Of a DNA stretch of 64,000 nt, positions 8,802 through 17,122 are shown piece after piece. Source of the stretch: Streptomyces sp. Mut1 (GTDB lineage Bacteria; Actinomycetota; Actinomycetes; Streptomycetales; Streptomycetaceae); contig NZ_CP120997.1 of assembly GCF_030719295.1 (NCBI RefSeq), positions 7,326,001-7,390,000 of the forward strand. Direction: 5' to 3'. The notes under the pieces were generated by a model. That model was not told where the DNA came from. It ran no database searches and saw only the letters and a list, made by a program, of their open reading frames with translations. The translations under genes and the position numbers were made by a program. Position 1 is the stretch's first letter, and each line of letters starts with the position of its first letter.

Positions 8802-9578
8802 ATGAACTCCATATCTGTCAGAGCCCTGCTGGTCCGCGGCATGCTGGCCGGACTGGTCGCGGGTGCGCTCGCGATGCTCGTCGCGTACTTCCTCGGCGAG
8901 TCCCGGGTGGACGCCGCCATCGCGCTCGAAGAGGCCGCCCACAGCGGCCACGGCCACGACCACGGCGCCGCCGAGGAACTCGTCAGCCGGAGCATGCAGT
9001 CCACCGCGGGCCTGGCCACCGGTGTACTCGTGTTCGGCGTGGCCATCGGCGGCATCGCCGCGCTCGTCTTCTGCTACGCCCTCGGCCGGATGGGCCGGTT
9101 CGGCCCGCGGGCCACGGCCGCGCTGATCGCGGGTGCGGCCCTGCTGAGCGTGTACATCGTGCCGTTCCTGAAGTACCCGGCCAACCCGCCGGCCGTCGGC
9201 AACCCCGACACCATCGGCAAACGCACCGTGCTGTTCTTCCTCATGGTCGCCCTCAGTGTGCTGCTCGCCGTCGCCGCGGTCATCATCGGCAAGCGGCTCG
9301 CGCCCCGCCTGGGCAACTGGAACGCGACGGTCGTGGCGGCAGCCGGCTATGTGCTGCTGATCGCCCTCGCCTATGTGTTCCTGCCGTCGTTCAACGAGGT
9401 CGGCGCGGACTTCCCGGCCACGCTGCTGTGGCAGTTCCGGCTGGCCACCCTCGCGGTGCAGGTCACCCTCTGGACCACGTTCGGCCTTCTCTTCGGCCAC
9501 CTCACCGAACGGCTGCTGGCGCCGAGGGCCGAGGCACTGCCCGGCGCCCGTGGCCGGGCGGCCACGGCTGTGGGATGA
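8802..9578 (+). CDS. cbtA: CbtA, cobalt transporter subunit
   Basis: 258-residue membrane protein with about five or six hydrophobic helices. A histidine-rich loop, HSGHGHDHG, follows the first helix and is the likely metal-capture site. The length and loop fit CbtA (predicted cobalt permease). The ATG at 8802 starts the signal-like first helix and follows GGGGAA. It is cotranscribed with cbtB under the cobalamin riboswitch and ends 33 bases before a strong hairpin. Confidence 0.9.
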   Translation: MNSISVRALLVRGMLAGLVAGALAMLVAYFLGESRVDAAIALEEAAHSGHGHDHGAAEELVSRSMQSTAGLATGVLVFGVAIGGIAALVFCYALGRMGRFGPRATAALIAGAALLSVYIVPFLKYPANPPAVGNPDTIGKRTVLFFLMVALSVLLAVAAVIIGKRLAPRLGNWNATVVAAAGYVLLIALAYVFLPSFNEVGADFPATLLWQFRLATLAVQVTLWTTFGLLFGHLTERLLAPRAEALPGARGRAATAVG

Positions 9579-9611
9579 GCCTCGCCCCTCTGCCGTTACC
9601 CACACGCGCGA

Positions 9612-9651
9612 CGGGCGGAGCCCGCCGGACCGATCCGGCGGGCTCCGCCCG
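9612..9651. terminator. Strong bidirectional terminator after cbtA
   Basis: CGGGCGGAGCCCGCCGGA, loop ccga, and its exact complement: an 18-bp perfect stem with a 4-base loop. It sits between convergent cbtA and the GNAT gene and almost touches the GNAT stop codon at 9653. Confidence 0.9.
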
Positions 9652-9652
9652 T

Positions 9653-10171
9653 TCACTCATCCCCGTCGTCGTCACCCCAGTCGACGAGGTAGTACTTCAC
9701 CGACGCGTCCTCGGCCACCAGGCGCATGCCTGCCGCCGCCATGACGCGCTGAGAAGCGATGTTGTCGGCGTCGGCGTCCCCGAGCACCTGGGCGACACCC
9801 TGGTCCCGGGCGAACCGGAGCAGTGCCCGGAGCGCCTCGGAGGCGTACCCCTTGCCGCGCGCCGACTCCACGAGCCCGTAGCCGATGGTGACGCTTCCCC
9901 GCTCGTCCGGCGCCCGGTGGAACCCGACCCCGCCGATGACCGCACCGTCCTCGCGCAGCCGTATCTCGTACAAGCCGAACGGGCTGGGGTCGCCGACCCC
10001 CTCGCACGTGGTGAGGAAGCGCATGGCTGCCCCCTTGTCACCGGGAGAGGGGTAGCCGAGGGCCCAGCGCACGCCTGCGGGAGCGCTACCGGCGACCACG
10101 TGTTCGGCGTCGGTGACGCTCATCGCGTGCAACAGCAGACGGGAGGTTCCGAGATCGTCGTCCATGGACAT
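9653..10171 (-). CDS. GNAT-family N-acetyltransferase
   Basis: About 172 residues, RimJ/RimL-like GNAT fold. The N-terminal strand is TSRLLLHAMSVTDAEHV. The acetyl-CoA loop region is YGLVESARGKGYASEALRALLRFA, and the C-terminal NIASQRVMAAAGMRLV is the usual N-x-x-S-x-R-V signature. The substrate is unknown. Three starts are possible: GTG 10183, ATG 10171 and ATG 10165; none has a good ribosome-binding site and I give the middle one. The upstream region holds the alternating tandem repeat at 10275-10451. Confidence 0.82.
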   Translation of the reverse strand: MSMDDDLGTSRLLLHAMSVTDAEHVVAGSAPAGVRWALGYPSPGDKGAAMRFLTTCEGVGDPSPFGLYEIRLREDGAVIGGVGFHRAPDERGSVTIGYGLVESARGKGYASEALRALLRFARDQGVAQVLGDADADNIASQRVMAAAGMRLVAEDASVKYYLVDWGDDDGDE

Positions 10172-10274
10172 GTGGACTATCACGGGCGGTTGGGACCGGG
10201 CACGCGAATATAGCGGCCGCTACCGGCGACTACGCGCCCCGGCCATGACCGCGCCCACCGAGGACTACGCGTAC

Positions 10275-10451
10275 GGGCGAGTGGCCGGGATATCCGCGGC
10301 TGCATGTCCGGGCGAGTGGCCGGGATATCCGCGGCTACATGGTCCGGGCGAGTGGCCGGGATATCCGCGGCTGCATGTCCGGGCGAGTGGCCGGGATACC
10401 CGCGGCTACATGGTCCGGGCCAGTGGCCGCGACACCCGCGGCCACGTGTCC
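10275..10451. repeat. Five-copy tandem repeat with alternating 35- and 36-bp units
   Basis: Copies start at 10275, 10310, 10346, 10381 and 10417. Odd copies are 35 bp ending GCTGCATGTCC. Even copies are 36 bp ending GCTACATGGTCC. Copies 1 and 3 are identical, and copies 2 and 4 differ at one base, so the true period is about 71 bp. Copy 5 is degenerate. Each unit contains an imperfect palindrome around GGATATCC. The array is intergenic, between the TPR gene stop and the GNAT gene start, and its alternating length breaks any reading frame. GACTACGCG is repeated on both flanks. Confidence 0.9.
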
Positions 10452-10484
10452 GGAGCCGTAGCCCATGACCACCGTTATCTGCGA

Positions 10485-10841
10485 CTACGCGTCCCCGCCC
10501 GGTCCGAAGTCGCCGGACAGCGCGGCGGCCAGCCGCAACTGCGTGTCCGCCTCGGCCTGGCGCCCCTGCCGCTCCAGCGTGCGGCCGAGCATCAGCCGCG
10601 CGTAGTGCTCCACGGGGTCGCGCTCCAGCACCGCCCGCAGCTCCGTCTCGGCCCGCGCGAGGCGTGCGGAGTGGTAGTAGGCCCGCGCCAGCAGCAGCCG
10701 GGGCGCGACCTGCTCCGGAACCTCCGCGACTAGGCCGCCCAGGATGCGGGCGGCGGTCATGTACTCCTTCGCGTCGAAGAAGAACCCCGCTCGCTCCCAG
10801 CGCTCGGCGGCGGTGCCGAACTCGTAGTAGCTGTCGCTCAT
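10485..10841 (-). CDS. Small TPR-repeat protein
   Basis: 118 residues made almost wholly of helix pairs: FFDAKEYMTAARILGGLVAEVP, VAPRLLLARAYYHSARLARAE and EHYARLMLGRTLERQGRQAEAD fit two to three tetratricopeptide units. TPRs are protein-binding scaffolds; no enzymatic domain is present. The ATG at 10841 has GAGGAGGGCAC just upstream, which rules out the longer reading frame. It diverges from the pirin gene over 158 bp. The partner is unknown. Confidence 0.8.
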   Translation of the reverse strand: MSDSYYEFGTAAERWERAGFFFDAKEYMTAARILGGLVAEVPEQVAPRLLLARAYYHSARLARAETELRAVLERDPVEHYARLMLGRTLERQGRQAEADTQLRLAAALSGDFGPGGDA

Positions 10842-10999
10842 GTGCCCTCCTCGGTCGAGCGGTCGCAGGCCGGCCCCCCGGGCCGTTCCCGCAGGTGCTC
10901 GGTACGGTCCACACAACACCCGCAGGTCGTTGAACATTCCACTACTTCTTCGGCGTGGGTATCACCCGCGCCCACCCGGGGCGGAATAGGTTGAGGGCC

Positions 11000-11965
11000 A
11001 TGAGCAATCTCGATCGCCAGGCCGTCCCCTCCGTCTGCGGAGGACGGGGCTTCGTCGTCGCCGAACCGGTACGTGAACTCCTCGCCCCGCGCCATGTGCG
11101 CCTCGGCGAGTCCACCGAGGTCCGCAGACTGCTGCCCAACCTGGGGCGCCGCATGGTCGGGGCCTGGGCCTTCGTCGACCACTACGGCCCCGACGACATC
11201 GCCGACGAACCCGGCATGCAGGTGCCGCCCCACCCCCACATGGGCCTCCAGACCGTCAGCTGGCTGCACGAGGGCGAGGTTCTGCACCGTGACAGCCTCG
11301 GCAGCCTCCAGACGGTGCGCCCGCGCGAACTCGGCCTGATGACCTCCGGCCGGGCGATCAGCCACTCCGAGGAGAGCCCCAAGCAGCACGCCGCCCTGCT
11401 GCACGGCGCCCAGCTCTGGGTGGCGCTGCCCGACGCGCACCGCTCGGTCGAGCCGCACTTCCAGCACCACAGCGACCTGCCCACCGTCACCGCCCCGGGC
11501 CTCACAGCCACCGTCATCCTCGGCGAACTGGACGGCGCCGTCTCGCCCGGCACGGCCTACACCCCCATCGTCGGCGCCGACCTCACTCTGAACCGGGGCA
11601 CCGAGGCCCGTCTGCCGCTGGACCCCGACTTCGAGTACGCCGTGCTGTCGATGTCCGGCGAGACCGAGGTCGACGGCGTCCCGGTGCTGCCCGGCTCGAT
11701 GCTCTACCTCGGCTGCGGACGCACGGAACTCCCGCTGCGCGCCGAGTCCGACGCCGCCGTGATGCTCCTGGGCGGCGAGCCCTTCGAGGAGGAGCTGATC
11801 ATGTGGTGGAACTTCGTGGGCAGGACCCAGGACGAGATCGCGCGGGCCCGCGAGGACTGGATGAACGGCAACCGCTTCGGCACGGTCCACGGCTACGACG
11901 GCCCGCCCCTCCAGGCTCCCGCCCTGCCCGATGTGCCGTTGAAGCCGCGGGGGCGGGTGCGCTGA
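11000..11965 (+). CDS. Pirin-family protein; its 3' end is the island insertion site
   Basis: 321-residue pirin (bicupin). The N-terminal cupin has the metal site HPHMGLQTVSWLHEGEV...HRDS and PRELGLMTSGRAISHSEE. Known pirins are iron-binding regulators or quercetinases; the function here is unproven. The ATG at 11000 follows TTGAGGGCC. The last 163 bp (11803-11965) occur again at 23394-23556 with five changes, all synonymous, so the encoded C-terminus (from WWNFVG to GRVR) is identical in both. This gene is therefore intact but carries a substituted 3' end at the left border of the 11.4-kb island. Confidence 0.9.
   Translation: MSNLDRQAVPSVCGGRGFVVAEPVRELLAPRHVRLGESTEVRRLLPNLGRRMVGAWAFVDHYGPDDIADEPGMQVPPHPHMGLQTVSWLHEGEVLHRDSLGSLQTVRPRELGLMTSGRAISHSEESPKQHAALLHGAQLWVALPDAHRSVEPHFQHHSDLPTVTAPGLTATVILGELDGAVSPGTAYTPIVGADLTLNRGTEARLPLDPDFEYAVLSMSGETEVDGVPVLPGSMLYLGCGRTELPLRAESDAAVMLLGGEPFEEELIMWWNFVGRTQDEIARAREDWMNGNRFGTVHGYDGPPLQAPALPDVPLKPRGRVR
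11803..11965 (+). repeat. Left copy of the 163-bp direct repeat (attL-like)
   Basis: Matches 23394-23556 at 158 of 163 positions by my alignment. It covers the last 53 codons of pirin and its TGA. The four codon positions that differ (AGG/CGC, GCC/GCT, CGC/CGG, TAC/TAT) are synonymous. Weak similarity continues about 25 bp past the stop codon. Confidence 0.9.
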
Positions 11966-12560
11966 TCTGCGGTTCTTCGCTTGCGCGGAGTGTGGCTTCC
12001 TTTTCGGAGGTGAGCCGTGTGGGGGTAGGCGTGCAAGCAAGGCCGAGACCGCTCTGGGCGGCGCTTGGGGCTGGGCGGCGCTATCTCATCTGTGCCAGCG
12101 TGTTTCCGCGTCTGCCAGGACGGATGCTGACTTAATGCTGACTTTCCTGATGAGGTGTCAGTTGAGACCGATCGCCGACCGGGGTGCTAGCTCTGGGCGC
12201 TCCCCGGTGAGCGTGGCTGCGGCCCAGCAATGTCAGGCGCTTGCTCCTCGGGCTGTCATAGTTGCCACGGTGCGCGCCCAGGAGGCGGCGTGAGGAACCC
12301 GGTTCGGGTGCGCGGGGAAACCTCACCGAAACCCTGACGCGGTTGTGCATGGAGAAGTCGAGCACGGCGCTGGCGGCGGCGGGGGCCGGCCGGGAGCTGG
12401 GGCAGCAGAGGGAGAGCAAGCCCAGCCACCTTGAGGGCCGCCCCGTAAGCGCCGTGTTGACTCCTCCCAGCGATTCTGTGAGTTGAGAGGGCTCTCACGC
12501 TGGCCCTCGCCCCCCGCCCGTCTCTGTGTGGGCTCGTGCGGTCGCCCATGGCCTCGGTGA
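11966..12560. other. Island left end without a recognisable gene
   Basis: About 600 bp in which no frame gives a convincing protein. A close direct repeat of GCTGACTT occurs at 12126 and 12137. A GTGAGG...CCTCAC stem lies at 12289-12319. I could not assign any of it. Confidence 0.5.
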
Positions 12561-12581
12561 CGAACTTGTCCCGGCGCCGCC

Positions 12582-12943
12582 GTGTTGCCGATCGACCGCA
12601 ATGCCGCCGACAGGCCGTACTGCTCGGAGAAGAAGCACCACAGGATGAACGTGCAGGTCCTCGCGGATCCCGCCGGTCGCCTGATCTGGGCCTTGGACGC
12701 GCTACCAGGAGACGTGCGCGATCTGACCGCGGACCGGACCCACCACATTCCCGCCGTTCTCGCCGCCAACGACATCAAGTTCTGGGCGGAAAGAGGCGGA
12801 TCAAGGCGCACGACCTGCTGTTGGCGTCCCGTGCCGAGGCAAGATCCTGCGCGGCTGGCGTCTACTACGGAAGCTCCCCCTGCAGCACCACCCGGATCAC
12901 TGCCGTCCTCCGTGCCGTCGTCGCTCTAGAAGTCGCCACCTGA
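12582..12943 (+). pseudogene. IS5-family-like transposase remnant
   Basis: The frame opening at 12582 reads LPIDRNAADRPYCSEKKHH, MNVQVLADPAGRLIWALDAL and HHIPAVLAANDIKFWAE. These resemble the central DDE domain of Streptomyces IS5-group (HARBI1-like DDE_Tnp_4) transposases, which typically have LPIDR, HGMNVQVLADP and the late WADKGY segment. After about residue 70 the frame is lost. A C-terminal-like stretch, CSTTRITAVLRAVVALEVAT, continues in another frame up to 12943. The N-terminal third and any terminal inverted repeats are absent. It is a dead fragment that marks past IS activity in the island. Confidence 0.65.
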
Positions 12944-13038
12944 TCAAGATGGAAGGGGCTCACTGTGTCAGCGGCGTCGCCTAGGCTGGATGTGCTGCTG
13001 GATGTGCTGATCAGAGCCGTAGAACAGGGGCTGGGCGT

Positions 13039-13623
13039 ATGAGTGGGGCAGTGCAGGCCGACGGGCGCTACCTGTACGAGCGGCTCGATGAGAAGACGTT
13101 TCAGCGACTGTGCAATGCGCTGCTGGCTCACAACTTTCCTGAGACGCGCTGCTATCCGGTCGGACACTCCGACGGGGGACGTGATGCCACCCGTGAGGTG
13201 GACGGAAAGCTGGTCGTCTACCAGGTGAAGTGGACCAGCAAGGCGCAGCAGAAGCCGGCGGCCTGGCTGAACGAAGCAATCGCGGGCGAAGCCGACAACA
13301 TTCGACGGCTCGTCAGGGAAGGCGCTAGGGCCTACTATCTGATGACCTCGGTCACCGGGACAGCCGTGCCGAAACGCGGATCAATGGACAGGCTGGACGA
13401 TCTTCTCGACAAGCACGCAGAAGACTTGGGTATTCCTATCCACGTGTGGTGGCGTGCCGATATCGACGCGCGCGTGGATGCGGCCCCCGACGCGCTCAAA
13501 TGGGCTTACTCCGACATGCTGGCCGGTCATGACCTGGTCCACTACCTCATCCATGGTGCGAAAGCGCAGGCGCACGATCACGCGCTTCGCAAGCTCGCTA
13601 TGAACGTGATCGCCACGCAGTAG
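13039..13623 (+). CDS. Mrr-like restriction endonuclease domain (5' part of a broken STAND gene)
   Basis: 194 residues. The PD-(D/E)XK core is GHSDGGRD (catalytic Asp near 49) followed by VVYQVKW (Q62-x-K64), the QxK arrangement of Mrr-type nucleases. The frame ends at TAG 13621. It then stays open in the same phase for 68 more protein-like codons (for example HRLEDLFIDVEAVRVAVP and LGGAASYLNEH) before TGA 13828. This is the linker expected between a nuclease effector and the NACHT domain encoded immediately downstream in a shifted frame. I therefore read it as the effector end of one ancestral Mrr-NACHT protein. As it stands it could still be made as a stand-alone nuclease. Confidence 0.75.
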   Translation: MSGAVQADGRYLYERLDEKTFQRLCNALLAHNFPETRCYPVGHSDGGRDATREVDGKLVVYQVKWTSKAQQKPAAWLNEAIAGEADNIRRLVREGARAYYLMTSVTGTAVPKRGSMDRLDDLLDKHAEDLGIPIHVWWRADIDARVDAAPDALKWAYSDMLAGHDLVHYLIHGAKAQAHDHALRKLAMNVIATQ

Positions 13624-13792
13624 GAAGACGATGCGAAGGTCAAGTTCAAGCAGGTGGAACTCACCTCACACCGCCTGGAAGACCTGTTCATCGACGTCGA
13701 AGCCGTCCGTGTGGCAGTGCCCAACAACATCGTTGGTCGCATATCCGTGCAGCCCGACAGCGCCGGCCTGGGCGGAGCTGCAAGCTACCTTA

Positions 13793-16669
13793 ATGAACAC
13801 ACGTCAGCCATTCACCTTGATCAGAGGTGAGCCCGGGCAGGGCAAGTCCACCCTCGGACAGTACGTGTGCCAGCTCCATCGTGCCGCCTACCTGGGGGAA
13901 GCAATCCCGAATGGCGCACCAGCCGCCAGGGAGCCAGGCGGGGACCCGCGTCTGCCTTTGCGGGTGGACTTGCACGACTACGCGGCCTGGCTCGCGGGGA
14001 TAGATCCTTTCGATACCGCCGTCCAAAAGCCTCGCGCGACGCTCCGCCGCGAGGGGACTCTGGAGGAGTTTCTCGCACACGTGCTCACGGTTCATAGCGG
14101 CGGTCTGTCGGCGACAGCGGTCGAGGTCGCCGGTATTCTCGAGCGCCTGCCCGTACTCATCGTCCTGGACGGTCTGGACGAAGTAGCACGGGCGCAGACC
14201 CGCGAACGTGTCGTCGAGGAGATCGATCGCTTCACCGCCCGGCTGCGTACCGCCTTCGACGCACAGCTGGTCGTCACCACCCGTCCCAATGTTGGCGGCC
14301 TGGCCGAGCCCACCCCCGACCGCTTCGAAATGATCGCCCTGGACCGGCTCAGTGACAGTCTGCGTACCACCTATCTGCACAAGTGGGTGGATGCCAGGTC
14401 CATCTCGGAGAAAGAACACCGTAATCTGGAGCGCATTTTCCATCAGCGCTCGGCCGAACCGCATATCGCTCAGCTCGCCAACAACCCCATGCAGCTGACG
14501 ATCCTGCTCTCCCTGATGTACAAGCGTGACAATTCGGTCCCGGCTAACCGAACCGACCTCTACACCTCGTACATGGAGACGTTCCTCGACCGGGAAGCCG
14601 CGAAGACACCGGCGGTGAACGAACACCGCACCGACCTTGAGGAAGTGACCGCCTTCCTCGGGTGGCAGCTGCAAGCTGATGCGGAGAAGGAAAGCGGCAA
14701 CGGCCAGCTGCCCATCCGGGAGCTGAAGCGCCTGATCCTGAACTACCTCTTCAGCGTGGACAAGAACATCACCCTCGTTGACGACCTCTTCACCGGCGTC
14801 ACCGACCGCGTGTGGGCACTGGCAAGCAAGACGCAAGGAACCTTCGAGTTTGACGTTCAGCCTCTGCGCGAGTACTTCGCCGCGCGCTACATGTACGAGT
14901 TCGCCGGCGCCGACGATCGTACCTTCGACCGCTCCGAGATCCTGCGTCACCTCGTACGCCGGAGCTACTGGCTGAACACCAGCCGCTTCTTCGCCGGCTT
15001 CGCACGGCCCAACGAGCTCGCTGGGCTGGTGGAAGCCTTGGAAGAAGAGCGCGACGAAGGCGCCCGGCCGAGACAGCTACGGCTTTCTGCCTGGGTACTC
15101 CTGGCCGACGGGGTTTTCAGCGGCCGGTCCAAGACCCAGAACCGGGCCGCGGACATGTTCCTGGATGACCTAAGCGTCCGTTTCATCCACGAAGCCCTGA
15201 CGCAACAGGACGATCTTCCCGTCCCCACACTCGACCGCGGCGCAAAGTACCTTGCCGACAAACTCCTCGACCTCGTCAGCGAGGCCCCCGCATCGCAGGC
15301 CACCCCGGAGCGGCTGGATCTTGCCGTCTACCTTCTTGACGACGCAGATGCCTTCTACGAGTGGTGGCACCCCCACATGCAGCGTGCCATGGGAAGCGGC
15401 CACGAGACCGCATGGCTGCGGACAGGCATCGCCTTTCACAGCGCCGGCCGACTCACGCCACAAGAGACCACCCGTCTCGCCCTTGCCGATGACCTCGCGG
15501 CTGCTGCTGCCCTCGATGCCGGCCTGACACCCGCTCCAGGTTCCCAGCAGGAACATCGCATGATCCAGGCCGTGCTCAACGGGCATGCAAGTGATCTGCC
15601 GTGTTCCGCTTCAACCTTCGCCGCCAGCTTGATGCGCGTACTTCGGCCGCAGAACTTCCTCAGAATGGCGGACAATGCTGCTGCCCACCTGCTCGCGGTC
15701 GTTGGCCATCTGGCTGCGGACGTTGACGCCCAGCAGCGCCAAAGGGGATTCAAGCGCCTCAAAGAACGCGATCCGCGCTTCGCCGGCCTTCAGACCGCAC
15801 TGAAATTTCAGAAGGGTCAGAGCCGCACTACCTCTCCCTGGAGCAATACCGCACGCGTCCTCACCACTCTCTTCGGCCCCTCATGGCTGGCCGCAGAAAT
15901 CACGGTGATCGGCGCTGCTGCAGCGAACTACACCACGGGTGGGGATCTCACCCCCGGCTCGCAACCTCTGGGGCCGGCCCTCGACCACGGCCGTCTCCTG
16001 GCCGAACTCCGGCGCAACCGCACCGATGCCTCCTGGTGGAGCGAACAACACGGCGCCCATTCCGATCCGCTGACGCGTGCAACATGGCTGCTCGGCCTGT
16101 TCGCGGTCGCCGAGGAGCATGTGGTCAACCAGTACCTGCCGCTCATGAACGCCACCCTCAACGCTCTGCCCGAGAACATGCGGCAGGCTCTCCTGATGAG
16201 CTCCAGTCGTATAGGCCTCACCATCGCCCGGCCCTTGAGCCACGATACGTTGCTAGCGGCAGCCGCACTCTCCCCCGCTATGGCCGTCGCTATATCCCAC
16301 TACGCACACCGACCTGATCGGGTGCCATTCGAGGGGCGCGACATTCCTGGTCTCTCCACTGAGACCTTGACAGATATGGCCCTATTCTCTGCCGCCGCCT
16401 GGCCGGTACACATGCCGCTTATGGCCCGCACACTCAATGATCATCGCAACTTCGACTTCTCCGTGCTCCAGACATTCAAGGCGCTTGGCCCCAAGAGCGA
16501 AATTAACGCCACCAGAGTCGTCTTTCCCTCGGAGGTCGCTGCCACCATCCTCAGCTCTCCATTTGATTATCCGATGTCGATTGTGGATGCGGCAGCTACA
16601 TCTGGCGGCCGTGTTGCCACGATGTATCTTGCCGATGTGGCTGCTCAGGCGAGGTGGTTTCCGGCCTGA
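13793..16669 (+). CDS. NACHT-type STAND NTPase portion
   Basis: 958 residues from the first in-frame ATG before the NTPase; the longer open frame upstream is not protein-like. Walker A GEPGQGKST is at about residues 12-20. Walker B VLIVLDGLDEVA is near 122, with the NACHT-typical small residue and acidic pair after the first Asp. Sensor-1-like VVTTRPN is near 160, and the winged-helix side segment NPMQLTILLSLMYKR near 230. The remaining 600 residues are helical and variable, as in STAND sensor regions. In intact relatives NTP-dependent oligomerisation on sensing a phage protein activates the N-terminal effector. Here the effector is out of frame, so function is doubtful. Confidence 0.75.
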   Translation: MNTRQPFTLIRGEPGQGKSTLGQYVCQLHRAAYLGEAIPNGAPAAREPGGDPRLPLRVDLHDYAAWLAGIDPFDTAVQKPRATLRREGTLEEFLAHVLTVHSGGLSATAVEVAGILERLPVLIVLDGLDEVARAQTRERVVEEIDRFTARLRTAFDAQLVVTTRPNVGGLAEPTPDRFEMIALDRLSDSLRTTYLHKWVDARSISEKEHRNLERIFHQRSAEPHIAQLANNPMQLTILLSLMYKRDNSVPANRTDLYTSYMETFLDREAAKTPAVNEHRTDLEEVTAFLGWQLQADAEKESGNGQLPIRELKRLILNYLFSVDKNITLVDDLFTGVTDRVWALASKTQGTFEFDVQPLREYFAARYMYEFAGADDRTFDRSEILRHLVRRSYWLNTSRFFAGFARPNELAGLVEALEEERDEGARPRQLRLSAWVLLADGVFSGRSKTQNRAADMFLDDLSVRFIHEALTQQDDLPVPTLDRGAKYLADKLLDLVSEAPASQATPERLDLAVYLLDDADAFYEWWHPHMQRAMGSGHETAWLRTGIAFHSAGRLTPQETTRLALADDLAAAAALDAGLTPAPGSQQEHRMIQAVLNGHASDLPCSASTFAASLMRVLRPQNFLRMADNAAAHLLAVVGHLAADVDAQQRQRGFKRLKERDPRFAGLQTALKFQKGQSRTTSPWSNTARVLTTLFGPSWLAAEITVIGAAAANYTTGGDLTPGSQPLGPALDHGRLLAELRRNRTDASWWSEQHGAHSDPLTRATWLLGLFAVAEEHVVNQYLPLMNATLNALPENMRQALLMSSSRIGLTIARPLSHDTLLAAAALSPAMAVAISHYAHRPDRVPFEGRDIPGLSTETLTDMALFSAAAWPVHMPLMARTLNDHRNFDFSVLQTFKALGPKSEINATRVVFPSEVAATILSSPFDYPMSIVDAAATSGGRVATMYLADVAAQARWFPA

Positions 16670-17122
16670 CGGCCGATGTCTGCTCGCAGCCTCCAAGAAA
16701 GAGTCATCTGCACCTGCCGATGACCCGGAATTCTCGGGGGTATTCGCTGAGCCTTTTCCGACCCAGCGTCCGCGCTATTTCAGTGTCTTCCGTCCAGAAC
16801 CTGCGTCAGGTCGGAGAAGGCTCACCGCCTTCGGGGCGGTCCGACGCCCCCCCCATAAGCCGCGTTGGAGCTGCCAGTTCCTGCCAGATCGAGAGGTGCT
16901 GTTCGACGGCTGCGCGTGACACCGGCCGTGCGTCTCTTCGGTCCTGCGGAAACGCTTCTACCTCCTGCTCCGCCTCCTCTGTCGAACTGGCGTTTTATCT
17001 CTTGGGTCGTCTGTCGTGGTTCTGTTCCATGGAGTGAATCTGGCCATCTTCGGCAATGTGTGTGCTTGCTGACCGGAGCATCCCTCATTCTGGACCGTTC
17101 GTCATCGACCGGAAGGAGAGAA
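16670..17122. other. Non-coding spacer between NACHT and helicase genes
   Basis: 453 bp, more AT-rich than the host average, with no protein-like frame. It presumably contains the promoter of the helicase-HEPN operon. AAGGAG lies just before the helicase GTG. I see no clear operator or terminator. Confidence 0.5.

Larger units (their letters stand above)
13039..16669 (+). pseudogene. Ancestral Mrr-NACHT (STAND) gene broken by a stop and a frameshift
   Basis: Joining frame 1 (13039-13803, with TAG at 13621) to the frame entered near 13804 gives a continuous protein of about 1,210 residues. Its order would be Mrr-like nuclease, linker, NACHT NTPase and a long helical C-terminal sensor-like region. 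Two lesions are needed: a nonsense codon after IATQ, and a one-base shift at CACACGTCAG, where YLNEHT passes to RQPFTLIRGEPGQGKST. The layout is that of antiviral STAND/bNACHT proteins with nuclease effectors. Either lesion could be a sequencing error, but both together suggest decay. Confidence 0.7.

Noticed and set aside
10275..10451. CRISPR array
   Set aside because: Repeats are directly adjacent, with no unique spacers and no cas genes nearby.
12270..12420. Group II intron 5' end (GTGCGCGCCCAGG and a GTGAGG/CCTCAC stem)
   Set aside because: The resemblance is weak, no reverse transcriptase or domain V hairpin was found, and the stretch is short. A covariance-model search would settle it.
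13790..13830. Programmed ribosomal frameshift joining Mrr and NACHT parts
   Set aside because: No slippery heptamer is obvious, and a separate TAG 180 bp upstream would have to be read through as well. Decay is simpler.
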